From positions 62,001 to 126,000 of the forward strand of contig NZ_JARKMS010000004.1 of assembly GCF_029350945.1 (NCBI RefSeq): DNA of 64,000 nt. Direction: 5' to 3'. Both the position numbers and the translations under genes were made by a program. The notes under the pieces are model-generated. The model was not told where the DNA came from, did no database searches, and was given only the letters and a program-made list of their open reading frames with translations. Below, piece after piece: positions 37,825 to 47,494 of the stretch (positions are counted from its first letter, which is position 1; the number at the start of each line of letters is the position of its first letter). Source of the DNA: Maribacter huludaoensis (GTDB lineage: Bacteria; Bacteroidota; Bacteroidia; Flavobacteriales; Flavobacteriaceae).

Positions 37825-39216
37825 TTATAAGTGAATAACCTCGTCATAAGCAGCTGCAGTTGCCTCCATAACAGCTTCGCTCATAGTTGGGTGAGGATGA
37901 ACTGCTTTTAACACTTCGTGTCCCGTAGTTTCAAGTTTACGGCCCAAAACTGCTTCTGCGATCATATCGGTAACACCTGCACCGATCATATGGCAACCTA
38001 GCCATTCACCGTACTTGGCATCATAGATAACCTTAACAAATCCTTCATAAGCACCCGCAGCTTTGGCCTTACCACTTGCAGAGAAAGGAAATTTACCAAC
38101 TTTTATGTCAATACCTTTTTCTCTAGCTTGTTTTTCCGTTAAACCAACAGAAGCAATTTCAGGAGAACAGTAAGTACAACCCGGTATATTTCCATAATCC
38201 AATGGCTCAACATGCATGTCCGCTATTTTCTCAACACATAAGATACCTTCGGCAGAGGCAACATGTGCAAGTGCCGGTCCTGGTGTAACATCACCAATAG
38301 CAAAGTATCCTGGTATGTTCGTTTGGTAATAATCATTTACCAAAATCTTATCTTTATCGGTAGCAATACCAACATCTTCTAATCCTATATTTTCAATATT
38401 GGTTTTAATACCAACGGCAGACATTACTATGTCAGCTTCAAGAACTTTTTCCCCTTTGGCAGTTTTTACCGTAGCTTTTACACCATCACCAGAAGTATCA
38501 ACAGAGGTAACTTCTGCAGAAGTCATAATCTTAACTCCAGCTTTTTTAAAGCTTCTTTCCAATTGTTTGGAAACGTCTTCATCTTCAACAGGAACAATGT
38601 TAGGTAAATATTCAACAACGGTAACCTCGGTTCCCATAGAGTTGTAGAAGTAAGCGAACTCTATACCGATTGCACCACTACCAACAACAATCATTTTCTT
38701 TGGTTGCTTGTCTAGCGTCATTGCTTGTCTGTAGCCAATAATTTTCTTGCCATCTTGTGGTAAGCTAGGTAGTTCACGGCTTCTTGCGCCAGTAGCGATA
38801 ATGATATTAGTTGCACTGTACTCAGAAGTAGAACCATCTTCAGCCTTAACCGAAACTTTCTTTCCTGGTTTTAAAGTACCGTAACCTTTAATTACTTCAA
38901 TTTTATTCTTTTTCATCAAGAATTGAACACCTTTGCTCATTCCGTCGGCAACACCGCGACTTCTTTTTACAACGGCATCAAAATCTTTATCTGCACCTTT
39001 AATTTTTAAACCGTAATCTTCTGCATGTTTCAAGTATTCAAATACTTGCGCAGATTTCAACAAAGCTTTGGTAGGTATACAACCCCAATTTAAGCAAACG
39101 CCGCCTAAACTTTCTTTTTCAATAATGGCAGTCTTAAAGCCTAATTGTGCAGCCCTGATAGCGGTAACATATCCGCCTGGACCACTACCTAAAACGATAA
39201 TATCGAAAGTGCTCAT
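37825..39216 (-). CDS. lpdA: Dihydrolipoyl dehydrogenase
   Basis: E3 component of 2-oxoacid dehydrogenase complexes: it reoxidises dihydrolipoamide with NAD. I start at ATG 39216 (463 residues, MSTFDIIVLGSGPGGYV); the frame's extension to 39258 adds 14 residues before the FAD motif that the family lacks. The redox disulfide is in GGVCLNWGCIPTKALL (near 40-55), the NAD motif in MIVVGSGAIGIEFA and the C-terminal catalytic His in AVHPHPTMSEAV. No E1/E2 genes are nearby. Followed by the DUF3817 gene. Confidence 0.96.
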   Translation of the reverse strand: MSTFDIIVLGSGPGGYVTAIRAAQLGFKTAIIEKESLGGVCLNWGCIPTKALLKSAQVFEYLKHAEDYGLKIKGADKDFDAVVKRSRGVADGMSKGVQFLMKKNKIEVIKGYGTLKPGKKVSVKAEDGSTSEYSATNIIIATGARSRELPSLPQDGKKIIGYRQAMTLDKQPKKMIVVGSGAIGIEFAYFYNSMGTEVTVVEYLPNIVPVEDEDVSKQLERSFKKAGVKIMTSAEVTSVDTSGDGVKATVKTAKGEKVLEADIVMSAVGIKTNIENIGLEDVGIATDKDKILVNDYYQTNIPGYFAIGDVTPGPALAHVASAEGILCVEKIADMHVEPLDYGNIPGCTYCSPEIASVGLTEKQAREKGIDIKVGKFPFSASGKAKAAGAYEGFVKVIYDAKYGEWLGCHMIGAGVTDMIAEAVLGRKLETTGHEVLKAVHPHPTMSEAVMEATAAAYDEVIHL

Positions 39217-39362
39217 ATTTTGATTTTTTGTAGTTTTAATTGAAGTGCAAAAATACAAAACCTAATTGAGATTGATTGTAGGTTTTTAAAATATGACCTT
39301 TATGTTGAAATTGTGATATTTTAAAACAGTGCCAATACTATTTTAATATGAATGATAGGAAT

Positions 39363-39392
39363 AAAAAAGAGACTTGATCAAGTCTCTTTTTT
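39363..39392. terminator. Palindromic terminator between lpdA and msrB
   Basis: Perfect 15-bp inverted repeat AAAAAAGAGACTTGA with its complement and flanking T/A runs, 16 bases downstream of the minus-strand msrB stop, so it most likely ends that gene. Confidence 0.8.
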
Positions 39393-39408
39393 TTAATTTA
39401 TTCCAATA

Positions 39409-39906
39409 CTATTCTGCCGGTACAAAATCTAAGGCAACACCATTTATACAGTGTCGTAGACCGGTTGGTTCTGGGCCATCTTCAAATACATGGCCTAAAT
39501 GACCTCCACAGGTAGCGCAATGTTCCTCGGTTCTTTTGTAACCAATTTTATAATCAACATCATAGGCAACGTTGCCTTCTATCTCCTCATAGAAGCTTGG
39601 CCATCCGGTACCTGAGTCAAATTTAGTATAACTTTTAAATAGTGGCGTTGCGCATGCGGCACAAACGTATGTCCCTTTTTCGTTATTCTTTAAAAGCTCG
39701 CTTGTAAACGGATTTTCTGTAGCAGCTTCCCGTAGTACGTAATATTCCGCATCTGTCAATTCTTTTTTCCATTCAGTATTGGTTTTTTGTATAGCAAATT
39801 CTTTTTTATCACCTGCTTCTGTTTTGGTGGCTACTTCTTTTTCTTGTGATGTACCCTTACAACTTACAAAAAGTACCAATAGGGCACTTAGAATATTTAT
39901 TTTCAT
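39409..39906 (-). CDS. msrB: Peptide-methionine (R)-S-oxide reductase, lipoprotein
   Basis: MsrB reduces R-methionine sulfoxide in proteins. I start at ATG 39906 (165 residues), giving a lipoprotein signal with lipobox LFVSC-K; the frame extends to 39954 without support. Zinc-binding pairs are CAAC and CATC, the catalytic Cys is in GLRHCINGVALDF, and FDSGTGWPSFYEE and GGHLGHVFEDGP are family hallmarks. The lipid anchor suggests it repairs periplasmic or surface proteins. Confidence 0.95.
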   Translation of the reverse strand: MKINILSALLVLFVSCKGTSQEKEVATKTEAGDKKEFAIQKTNTEWKKELTDAEYYVLREAATENPFTSELLKNNEKGTYVCAACATPLFKSYTKFDSGTGWPSFYEEIEGNVAYDVDYKIGYKRTEEHCATCGGHLGHVFEDGPEPTGLRHCINGVALDFVPAE

Positions 39907-40007
39907 CTTTTCAATTTTTTTATTTCTGTCGGTGAAATTATCAATTCCTTTCAAGGTATTATATCTACGAGGTTTTTAGAGTTAAAGTTTTAATAAATGG
40001 GTATAAA

Positions 40008-40036
40008 AAAGCCTTTGAGAAATGCTCAAAGGCTTT
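40008..40036 (-). terminator. Terminator after the collagen-like lipoprotein gene
   Basis: AAAGCCTTTGAG (40008-40019) pairs perfectly with 40025-40036 around a 5-base loop; A-run at 40005-40010 gives a T-run on the minus strand, 30 bases past the stop at 40066. Confidence 0.8.
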
Positions 40037-40065
40037 AGCTTAAATAGGTTAATTACCCAGGGATA

Positions 40066-40638
40066 TTATTGTAAGGTTACTTTCTGTACATCATCTTCGG
40101 TAACACCCAAATGTGCCATTACAGAATTGATGTTAGAAGTATCTAATTTTCCAGTTGTTGATTCTGCTGGTAAAACGGCAATTCTAAAAACTTGATTGTC
40201 AGTATCTCCAGGCTGTAAAGTTGAAAGGTCAAAATCTGACTCTAAGAATATATTTACGTCTAAAAAGGTATAGTCAAAGTTGTATTGTAGCAACCCTTGA
40301 TCTAAAATTCTTGTTTGTGGCATCAATCTCCAGATATCAACAGATTCACCATTGCTATCTTCGGTTACGTCCCAAAGCATATAAACCAAAACTACATCAG
40401 TTTCAAAAACTTCTACCGTTTGCGGAAACTCATAAAATATAGAATAGTCATTTTCTAAAGTAAAGGTACCTTCAATGTCCATTACCTTACCTAGAATGTT
40501 TATCCCGTCCTGGCCGTCAAGACCATCCAAACCATCCACACCATCAAAGCCGTCAAAACCAGGAGGTCCCTGTGGTCCTTCACAGGAAATTATAAATAAG
40601 GCGGCAAGTACTCCAATAAATAAATTCAGTTTTCTCAT
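40066..40638 (-). CDS. Collagen-like lipoprotein
   Basis: The 190-residue protein has a lipoprotein signal (lipobox FIISC-E, Cys19) followed at once by about eight G-x-y collagen-type triplets (GPQGPPGFDGFDGVDG and so on, 21-45), mostly G-F/V/L-D. A beta-rich C-terminal domain (about 50-190) of unknown family follows. Short collagen-like stalks after a lipid anchor are common in Flavobacteriaceae and probably trimerise the protein at the cell surface. Function unknown; single gene with its own terminator. Confidence 0.8.
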   Translation of the reverse strand: MRKLNLFIGVLAALFIISCEGPQGPPGFDGFDGVDGLDGLDGQDGINILGKVMDIEGTFTLENDYSIFYEFPQTVEVFETDVVLVYMLWDVTEDSNGESVDIWRLMPQTRILDQGLLQYNFDYTFLDVNIFLESDFDLSTLQPGDTDNQVFRIAVLPAESTTGKLDTSNINSVMAHLGVTEDDVQKVTLQ

Positions 40639-40810
40639 AATGTTAAAATTTTCGGTTTGAGTTTTAATTTTTGAAAGTTATTTCAAAAAGCGTTCCATTT
40701 TTGGTATTTAGATATTTAAATCGGATATTAACCTTTATATTTTCAACAAAAAATAATTAAAGTCCGTCGTCTATAAAAGATGGTTAGCTTTACAAAAATA
40801 AACACTCTAT

Positions 40811-42706
40811 ATGCCTAACGTACAAGTTCACTCACTTTTCACAGATTTTGACATTGATCTTTTTAAAGGAGGAAAGCATTATCGACTGTATGAAAAGTTG
40901 GGTTCACATTTAGTAGAAGTTGATGGTGTAGCCGGTACGTACTTTGCTGTGTGGGCTCCTTCTGCAAAATCTGTTTCAGTTGTAGGTAATTTTAATTCCT
41001 GGAATGCAGCAGAACACCAATTAAATGTTAGATGGGATTCTAGCGGTATTTGGGAAGGATTTATTCCCAATATTGGAAAGGGTGAGATCTATAAATACAA
41101 AATACAGTCTAACAATAATGATATTTGGACTGAGAAAGCAGATCCTTTTGCCAGGTATTGCGAGCATCCACCAAATACGGCGTCTATAATCTGGAATGCA
41201 GAACATGATTGGAAAGATGATGCTTGGATGGGGTATAGAAAAGATAAAAACGGGTTGGATAAACCCTATTCCGTATATGAAGTTCATTTGGGGTCGTGGA
41301 AAAAGAATGCCGGCAACAAGTTTTTAACCTATAAACAGTTTGCGGTAGACCTTGTAAATTATGTAAAGGAAATGGGGTATACCCATGTAGAATTTATGCC
41401 GGTGATGGAATATCCTTACGATCCATCTTGGGGATATCAGCTTACCGGTTATTTTGCGCCAACGTCAAGATTTGGTTCTCCAGAAGAATTTAAGTTTTTG
41501 GTAGACACTTTTCACCAGAACGATATAGGTGTAATTTTAGATTGGGTGCCGTCTCATTTTCCAGAGGATGCCCATGGTCTAGGTTTTTTTGATGGTTCTA
41601 ATTTGTATGAGCACCCGGACAGAAGAAAAGGCTACCATACAGATTGGAAGAGTTTGATCTTCAACTACGGTAGAAACGAGGTTAGGGCCTTTCTTATAAG
41701 CAATGCCCTATTTTGGTTAGATCAATTTCATGTAGATGGCCTTCGTGTAGATGCAGTTGCGTCTATGTTATATTTAGACTATTCTAGGGAAGAAGGAGAG
41801 TGGGAGCCTAATATGTACGGTAACAACGAGAATTTAGAGGCAATGTCCTTTATTCGAGAATTGAACGAAGCCGTTTATGCTAATTTTGATGGCGTGCAGA
41901 CCATTGCAGAAGAATCTACGGCATTTGCAGGTGTATCAAAACCTGTTGAACATGGTGGCTTGGGTTTTGGTATGAAATGGATGATGGGTTGGATGCATGA
42001 TACATTACAATTTTTTCAAAAAGAACCTATCTACAGAAAACATCATCAAAACGATCTAACCTTTAGTATGACCTACGCTTTTACGGAGCACTTCATGCTG
42101 CCTTTTTCACATGATGAGGTAGTTTATGGCAAACAGTCGTTGGTATATAGAATGCCAGGTGATGAATGGCAACGTTTTGCAAATCTAAGATTGTTGTTTG
42201 GGTATATGTTTACGCACCCGGGTACCAAATTAATGTTTATGGGCGGTGAATTCGGTCAAACAGCAGAATGGAATTTTGAGCAAAGTTTAGACTGGCATTT
42301 GTTACAGTACAATGGGCATAAAGGAATTCAGGATTTTGTAATAGATTTAAACCATTTATACAAAAGCGCACCGGCTTTGTATGAAAAACAATTTAGCCCA
42401 GAAGGCTTTCAGTGGATAGATTATAGTGACCATGAAAATTCTGTTTTAACTTATGTGCGTAAAGGACATGACGAAGAGAACGATTTGGTCATAGCATGTA
42501 ATTTTACCCCTATACCAAGAGAGAATTACAGGATAGGTAATCCTAAAAAAGGGAAATTGACAGAGGTTTTAAATAGTGATGCTACCAAATATGGAGGTGG
42601 CGGTAATGTTAACAGCAAAGTAAAATCATCTAGTAAGCCATCGCACGGGTTTAAAAAATCGTTTGAAATTACAATTCCGCCTTTAGGTATTGTAATACTG
42701 AAATAA
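40811..42706 (+). CDS. glgB: 1,4-alpha-glucan branching enzyme
   Basis: GlgB makes the alpha-1,6 branches of glycogen. The 631-residue protein has a CBM48 domain (about 25-110; FAVWAPSAKSVSVVGNFNSW) and a GH13 barrel: nucleophile Asp in GLRVDAVASMLY, acid Glu in TIAEESTAF, and the third carboxylate in FSHDEVVYGK. It lacks the extra N-terminal domain of the E. coli enzyme, as in many bacteria. A GH31 glucosidase gene follows after 82 bases, giving an alpha-glucan pair; other glg genes are not in the window. Confidence 0.96.
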   Translation: MPNVQVHSLFTDFDIDLFKGGKHYRLYEKLGSHLVEVDGVAGTYFAVWAPSAKSVSVVGNFNSWNAAEHQLNVRWDSSGIWEGFIPNIGKGEIYKYKIQSNNNDIWTEKADPFARYCEHPPNTASIIWNAEHDWKDDAWMGYRKDKNGLDKPYSVYEVHLGSWKKNAGNKFLTYKQFAVDLVNYVKEMGYTHVEFMPVMEYPYDPSWGYQLTGYFAPTSRFGSPEEFKFLVDTFHQNDIGVILDWVPSHFPEDAHGLGFFDGSNLYEHPDRRKGYHTDWKSLIFNYGRNEVRAFLISNALFWLDQFHVDGLRVDAVASMLYLDYSREEGEWEPNMYGNNENLEAMSFIRELNEAVYANFDGVQTIAEESTAFAGVSKPVEHGGLGFGMKWMMGWMHDTLQFFQKEPIYRKHHQNDLTFSMTYAFTEHFMLPFSHDEVVYGKQSLVYRMPGDEWQRFANLRLLFGYMFTHPGTKLMFMGGEFGQTAEWNFEQSLDWHLLQYNGHKGIQDFVIDLNHLYKSAPALYEKQFSPEGFQWIDYSDHENSVLTYVRKGHDEENDLVIACNFTPIPRENYRIGNPKKGKLTEVLNSDATKYGGGGNVNSKVKSSSKPSHGFKKSFEITIPPLGIVILK

Positions 42707-42713
42707 CTTAGTC

Positions 42714-42736
42714 AATTGCATAGTGTTTATGCAATT
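42714..42736 (+). terminator. Weak hairpin between glgB and the GH31 gene
   Basis: AATTGCATA (42714-42722) and TATGCAATT (42728-42736) form a 9-bp A/T-rich stem with a 5-base loop and only a short T-run. It may attenuate or end the glgB transcript. Confidence 0.35.
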
Positions 42737-42788
42737 CTTTAGTATTTCTGTAGTTATTATAATTTGATATTTATTAATATAAAAGTTC

Positions 42789-45191
42789 ATGATTACAAAT
42801 ACAGAGCTTGAGTATAAAGGTAATTTATACCCAAACCATATCGTTGAATTTTCACAAGACTCAGATAAATTATATTTCACTACGGACAACGGTGTGGTTT
42901 TGCAAATAACCATATTAAGGGGCAGTATCATTCGCTTTAGATATGCTACCAATTATAATTTTCAACCAGATTTTTCATATGCCATAGATCCAGATGCCAC
43001 AATGGGTTATAGTAAATTGGAAGTGGTAGAAAATGATACGGATTATGTTATTTCTACGGCAAGGTTGAGTATCCTAGTAGACAAAATGACCCTGAGAACC
43101 CAAATTTCTGATTTGGAGGGCAACATAATTTGCGAAGATGAACTAGGTTTTCATTGGGAAGAGAATTATGAGTACGGAGGTAATACCGTAAAATTGAGTA
43201 AAATAACTCAATCAGGAGAAAGTTTTTACGGCATGGGTGATAAAGCCATGCACAGTAACTTAAAAGGTAAAAGAGTAGAAAATTGGGTCACCGATCAATT
43301 CGCATTTGCCAAAGAGCAAGACCCGCTTTATAAAGCAATACCATTTTATGTAGGCTTAAATAAGGGAAAAGCCTATGGTATTTATTTTGATAACAGTTTT
43401 AGAACAGGTTTTGACTTTTCGCAAGAACGAAGAAATATTACCAGCTTTTGGGCAGATGGTGGAGAAATGAATTATTATTTCATTTTTGGTCCAGATATGT
43501 CAAAAGTAGTTAGTTCATATTCTAGTCTTACCGGTACACCGGAGTTACCGCCTATGTGGGCTTTAGGTTTTCATCAGTCTAAATGGAGTTATTATCCAGA
43601 GAGTAATGTAAAAGAGATAGCTAGCGAATTTAGAAAATTACAAATACCATGCGATGCCATTTATTTGGATATTGATTATATGGATGGTTTTAGATGCTTT
43701 ACTTGGGATAAAAATCATTTTCCCGATCCAAAGCGAATGATTCAAGAGTTAGAAGATGACGGATTTAAAACCGTTGTAATGATCGATCCGGGTATAAAGG
43801 TAGATCGTAATTACTGGATTTATAATGAAGCTTTGGAAAAAGACTATTTCTGTAAAAGGGGAGATGGTCCTTTAATGCATGGTAAAGTGTGGCCTGGAGA
43901 ATGTAATTTTCCGGATTTTACAAATCCTGCCGTTAGGGAATGGTGGGCAGAGCTTTATAAAGAGTTTATGTCAGAATTAGGTGTGCATGCCGTTTGGAAC
44001 GATATGAACGAACCCGCAGTGATGGAGGTACCAACAAAAACGGCACCGTTAGATACCCGTCATGATTATGATGGTCACCCTTGTACACATCGTAAGGCAC
44101 ACAATGTGTACGGTATGCAAATGGTAAGGGCTACCTATGAGGGAGTTAAAAAATATGTTTATCCTAAAAGACCTTTTGTAATTACAAGGGCAGCCTTTGC
44201 GGGTACTCAAAGATATTCTTCTACTTGGACAGGAGATAATGTGGCTACTTGGGAGCATTTATGGATAGCCAACGTACAGGTACAGCGTATGTGCTTAAGT
44301 GGATATTCTTTTGTGGGATCTGACATTGGAGGCTTTGCAGAACAGCCAGATGGAGAGTTGTTTGCAAGATGGGTGCAATTAGGAATTTTTCATCCTTTTT
44401 GTAGGGTGCATTCAAGTGGTGATCATGGCGATCAAGAACCATGGTCGTTTGGTACGGAAATTACGGATATTGTTAGAAAATTCGTGAACCTTCGTTATCA
44501 ATTAATGCCTTATCTGTACACAATGTTCTATAAGTACACAAAAGAGAATATACCTATGATCCAGTCTTTAGTGTTCTTTGATCAAGAAGATAACCAGACC
44601 CATTTTAGGACAGATGAATTTATTTTTGGAGAAAAAATACTGGTTTGCCCCATACAGGAACCTAATGCTCAAGGACGTAGAATGTACATTCCCAGAGGGT
44701 TTTGGTATGACTTTTGGACAAACGAGCATGTAGAAGGGGGAAAAGAGAAATGGGTAACGGCAGAAATAGATATGCTTCCAATTTTTGTAAAAGCAGGAGC
44801 TATAATTCCAAAATATCCAATTCAACAATATGTTGGGGAAAAGAGGATTGAAGAATTGGTTCTAGAAGTATATTACAAAGAAGGTACGGAAACGTCAGAG
44901 GTGTATGAAGATGCGGCCAACGGTTATGATTATAAGAAGGGAAGATATTCTTTAAGTAATTATAAGTTGACAGGAAAGGATAATTCGTTGACCATACAGC
45001 TTTTTAAGGATGGCACCTTTGAGACGGAATATGAGAAAATGAGACTAAATTTTCATGGTCTACCGTTTAAAATTGATAAGGTTATGATAGATAATGAAGA
45101 GGTGCTGTTGCATACCATAGCAACCAATGAAAGTAATGATTTGCTTTTAGACAAAAATTTTACGCTATTGCATTTATCAGGAAATCAATAA
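42789..45191 (+). CDS. Glycoside hydrolase family 31 (alpha-glucosidase-like)
   Basis: The 800-residue enzyme has an N-terminal beta-sandwich (about 1-235) and a catalytic barrel with the GH31 nucleophile Asp in AVWNDMNEPAVME (near 400) and the acid/base Asp in WTGDNVATWEHLW (near 480). Beta-rich C-terminal domains follow (about 590-800). It most resembles alpha-glucosidases acting on malto-oligosaccharides or glycogen ends; other alpha-glycosides are possible. No signal peptide is seen, so it should act in the cytoplasm, in keeping with glgB next to it. Confidence 0.93.
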   Translation: MITNTELEYKGNLYPNHIVEFSQDSDKLYFTTDNGVVLQITILRGSIIRFRYATNYNFQPDFSYAIDPDATMGYSKLEVVENDTDYVISTARLSILVDKMTLRTQISDLEGNIICEDELGFHWEENYEYGGNTVKLSKITQSGESFYGMGDKAMHSNLKGKRVENWVTDQFAFAKEQDPLYKAIPFYVGLNKGKAYGIYFDNSFRTGFDFSQERRNITSFWADGGEMNYYFIFGPDMSKVVSSYSSLTGTPELPPMWALGFHQSKWSYYPESNVKEIASEFRKLQIPCDAIYLDIDYMDGFRCFTWDKNHFPDPKRMIQELEDDGFKTVVMIDPGIKVDRNYWIYNEALEKDYFCKRGDGPLMHGKVWPGECNFPDFTNPAVREWWAELYKEFMSELGVHAVWNDMNEPAVMEVPTKTAPLDTRHDYDGHPCTHRKAHNVYGMQMVRATYEGVKKYVYPKRPFVITRAAFAGTQRYSSTWTGDNVATWEHLWIANVQVQRMCLSGYSFVGSDIGGFAEQPDGELFARWVQLGIFHPFCRVHSSGDHGDQEPWSFGTEITDIVRKFVNLRYQLMPYLYTMFYKYTKENIPMIQSLVFFDQEDNQTHFRTDEFIFGEKILVCPIQEPNAQGRRMYIPRGFWYDFWTNEHVEGGKEKWVTAEIDMLPIFVKAGAIIPKYPIQQYVGEKRIEELVLEVYYKEGTETSEVYEDAANGYDYKKGRYSLSNYKLTGKDNSLTIQLFKDGTFETEYEKMRLNFHGLPFKIDKVMIDNEEVLLHTIATNESNDLLLDKNFTLLHLSGNQ

Positions 45192-45196
45192 CTTTG
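45168..45196 (+). promoter_or_regulatory. Complete -33/-7 promoter for the M48 gene inside the end of the GH31 gene
   Basis: TTG at 45168-45170 and TAACTTTG at 45189-45196 are 18 bases apart, which fits the flavobacterial TTG-N17-23-TAnnTTTG consensus. The -7 box starts on the GH31 stop codon. Confidence 0.6.
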
Positions 45197-45227
45197 TAGT
45201 TTAATACCATTAACTAAATTTAATAAT

Positions 45228-46037
45228 ATGAGAAAATTAGTATTAATAGCATTCGTCTTTTTAGGCGTAAGCGCTTGTAAGGTTAACCCCTTTACAGGTC
45301 AAAAAACATTGAATTTTTATCCTAATAGTCAGGTGTTTCCGTCTGCATTTGCACAATATGATCAGTTCTTGACAGAGAACAACGTGGTAAGCGGTACGGC
45401 AGACGCTCAAATGATTACAAGGGTAGGCCAGCGAATCTCAAGCGCTGCGGAGCGTTGGTTGACCGCAAATGGGCATCCGGGTTATTTGGCTGACTATAAA
45501 TGGGAATATAATTTGGTAAAAGATGAAACGGTAAACGCTTGGTGTATGCCAGGGGGTAAAATTGTATTTTATACCGGTATTTTGCCAATTACCCAAACAG
45601 AAACAGGTGTAGCCGTAGTTATGGGTCATGAGGTAGCCCATGCATTGGCAGATCATGGCGCACAACGTATGAGTGCAGGTACATTACAACAGTTAGGTGC
45701 TGTGGCAGGTAATGTTGCAATTAAGAACCAACAAACTTTAGGGTTGTTCAACCAAGCCTACGGTGTAGGTACGCAATATTTAGGTATGCTTCCATTTAGT
45801 AGAAGCCATGAGACCGAAGCGGATAGAATTGGTTTGCAGATTATGGCTATTGCCGGTTATGATCCTTATGAAGCTGCAGAGCTTTGGAAACGAATGAAGG
45901 CAAACAGTGGGGGGCAAGCTCCACCGGAATTTATGAGCACGCACCCTTCAAATGATACAAGAATAAATAACCTAACGGCTTGGGCACCAGATGCCGCTGC
46001 GGAGGCAGCAAAATTTGGAGTAACAAATTTTAAGTAA
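45228..46037 (+). CDS. M48 family metalloprotease, lipoprotein
   Basis: The 269-residue lipoprotein (lipobox GVSAC-K, Cys17) has the M48 zinc motif HEVAHALADHG (near 130) and the third ligand Glu in SHETEADRIGLQIM (near 200), followed by STHPSNDTRI. It resembles the LoiP/BepA-type peptidases that guard outer-membrane protein quality. It has its own promoter and terminator, so it is a single-gene unit despite the 36-base gap to GH31. Confidence 0.94.
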   Translation: MRKLVLIAFVFLGVSACKVNPFTGQKTLNFYPNSQVFPSAFAQYDQFLTENNVVSGTADAQMITRVGQRISSAAERWLTANGHPGYLADYKWEYNLVKDETVNAWCMPGGKIVFYTGILPITQTETGVAVVMGHEVAHALADHGAQRMSAGTLQQLGAVAGNVAIKNQQTLGLFNQAYGVGTQYLGMLPFSRSHETEADRIGLQIMAIAGYDPYEAAELWKRMKANSGGQAPPEFMSTHPSNDTRINNLTAWAPDAAAEAAKFGVTNFK

Positions 46038-46061
46038 AACGTAAAGGATTATTGTATATTG

Positions 46062-46085
46062 AAGCCGTTCAGAAATGAACGGCTT
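46062..46085 (+). terminator. Terminator after the M48 gene
   Basis: AAGCCGTTCA (46062-46071) pairs with 46076-46085 around GAAA, followed by TTTATTTTT. It occupies the place where an upstream start (46075) of the next gene would lie. Confidence 0.88.
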
Positions 46086-46098
46086 TTTATTTTTATAT

Positions 46099-47445
46099 AT
46101 GGGAAAGACACTTATTGCAAAAGGAAGTAAAAAATTGTTGAATGCATGGGCCTTTTACGATTGGGCAAATTCAGTGTATACCTTGACCATAGCTTCCTCT
46201 ATTTTTCCCATTTATTATGCAACGCTCTTTGCCGATAAAGAGGAATTGGTTTCTGCTTTTGGCTTTGAAATGAAACAGACGGTACTTATTTCTATCGTTA
46301 CCGCTTTTACCTTTCTTGTAGTTGCCTTTTTATCGCCAATATTATCAGGTATAGCAGATTACGTTGGTAATAAGAAAATGTTTATGAAGTTCTTTTGCTA
46401 TACGGGTAGCGTTGGTTGTATTGGATTGTATTGGTTTGATCTTGGGCAAATTCATTTAAGCCTTTTGTTTTATTTTATGGGATTGATAGGGTATTGGGGT
46501 AGCCTTGTTTTCTATAATTCTTATTTGCCAGATATAGCTTATGAACATCAGCAAGATAGTATTAGTGCTAAAGGTTTTTCATTAGGATATTTTGGTAGTG
46601 TTCTTCTATTATTATTAAATCTGGCAATGGTCATGAAACCGGAATGGTTCGGATTTAATATTGGTGAAACGGAAGACACGTTAAATATGGCTAAGGTAGA
46701 GGCTATGAGAATTTCTTTTATAACAGTTGGTGTGTGGTGGCTGATTTTTAGTCAATATACGTTTTGGGTATTGCCCAAGGGAGTTGGCAAGGGTCATAAA
46801 ATAACGCGAGATATTCTGTTTAACGGACTTAAGGAGCTTAAGGTTGTCTGGGCTCAATTAAAAGAGAACGAAAGATTAAAGCGTTATTTAAATGCTTTTT
46901 TTGTATTTAGTATGGCAGTACAAACTATTATGCTAGTTGCCGTATACTTTGGGGAAAAAGAAATTGCATGGGGTACGGATGGTGAAAAAACCACAGGTTT
47001 GATCATTAGTGTTTTGGTCATACAGTTAGTAGCTATAGTGGGTGCTGTAATAACATCTAAGGCTTCTGATACATATGGCAATATTAAAACCCTTGTCGTA
47101 ATAAATGCAATTTGGATGTTGCTTTGTATCTATGCATATTTTATGGTAACGCCCATGCAATTTTATATTGCGGCGGGCTTTGTTGGTCTGGTAATGGGAG
47201 GTGTACAATCGTTAGGCCGTTCCACATATTCAAAATTTTTACCGGAAACAGACGACACTACGTCATATTTTAGTTTTTATGATGTTGCGGAGAAAATTGG
47301 TATTGTTATAGGTATGGCACTCTTTGCCATAATAGACCAGGTAAGTAACATGCGAAATGCAATACTGTTTTTATTCATATTCTTTTTGGGCGGTATTTTG
47401 TTGTTGTTACGAGTACCAAAAGAAAAGGGGGAACCTGAAAATTAA
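46099..47445 (+). CDS. UMF1-family MFS transporter
   Basis: The 448-residue protein has about twelve membrane helices and begins with the UMF1/Atg22-like signature NAWAFYDWANSVYTLTI. Start is ATG 46099; the frame's extension to 46075 would put the start inside a terminator hairpin. Members are major-facilitator exporters or effluxers; fungal Atg22 exports vacuolar amino acids, but the bacterial substrate is unknown. It is followed 49 bases later by the lipoprotein that precedes speD; a polyamine link is possible but not shown. Confidence 0.92.
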   Translation: MGKTLIAKGSKKLLNAWAFYDWANSVYTLTIASSIFPIYYATLFADKEELVSAFGFEMKQTVLISIVTAFTFLVVAFLSPILSGIADYVGNKKMFMKFFCYTGSVGCIGLYWFDLGQIHLSLLFYFMGLIGYWGSLVFYNSYLPDIAYEHQQDSISAKGFSLGYFGSVLLLLLNLAMVMKPEWFGFNIGETEDTLNMAKVEAMRISFITVGVWWLIFSQYTFWVLPKGVGKGHKITRDILFNGLKELKVVWAQLKENERLKRYLNAFFVFSMAVQTIMLVAVYFGEKEIAWGTDGEKTTGLIISVLVIQLVAIVGAVITSKASDTYGNIKTLVVINAIWMLLCIYAYFMVTPMQFYIAAGFVGLVMGGVQSLGRSTYSKFLPETDDTTSYFSFYDVAEKIGIVIGMALFAIIDQVSNMRNAILFLFIFFLGGILLLLRVPKEKGEPEN

Positions 47446-47494
47446 TAAGTATATTAGCATTAAATAACCTAGTACAACCAGTAAACCATTAACA

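Noticed and set aside
39217-39258. Longer lipoamide dehydrogenase start
   Set aside because: It adds 14 residues before the FAD motif that are absent from the family; ATG 39216 is standard.
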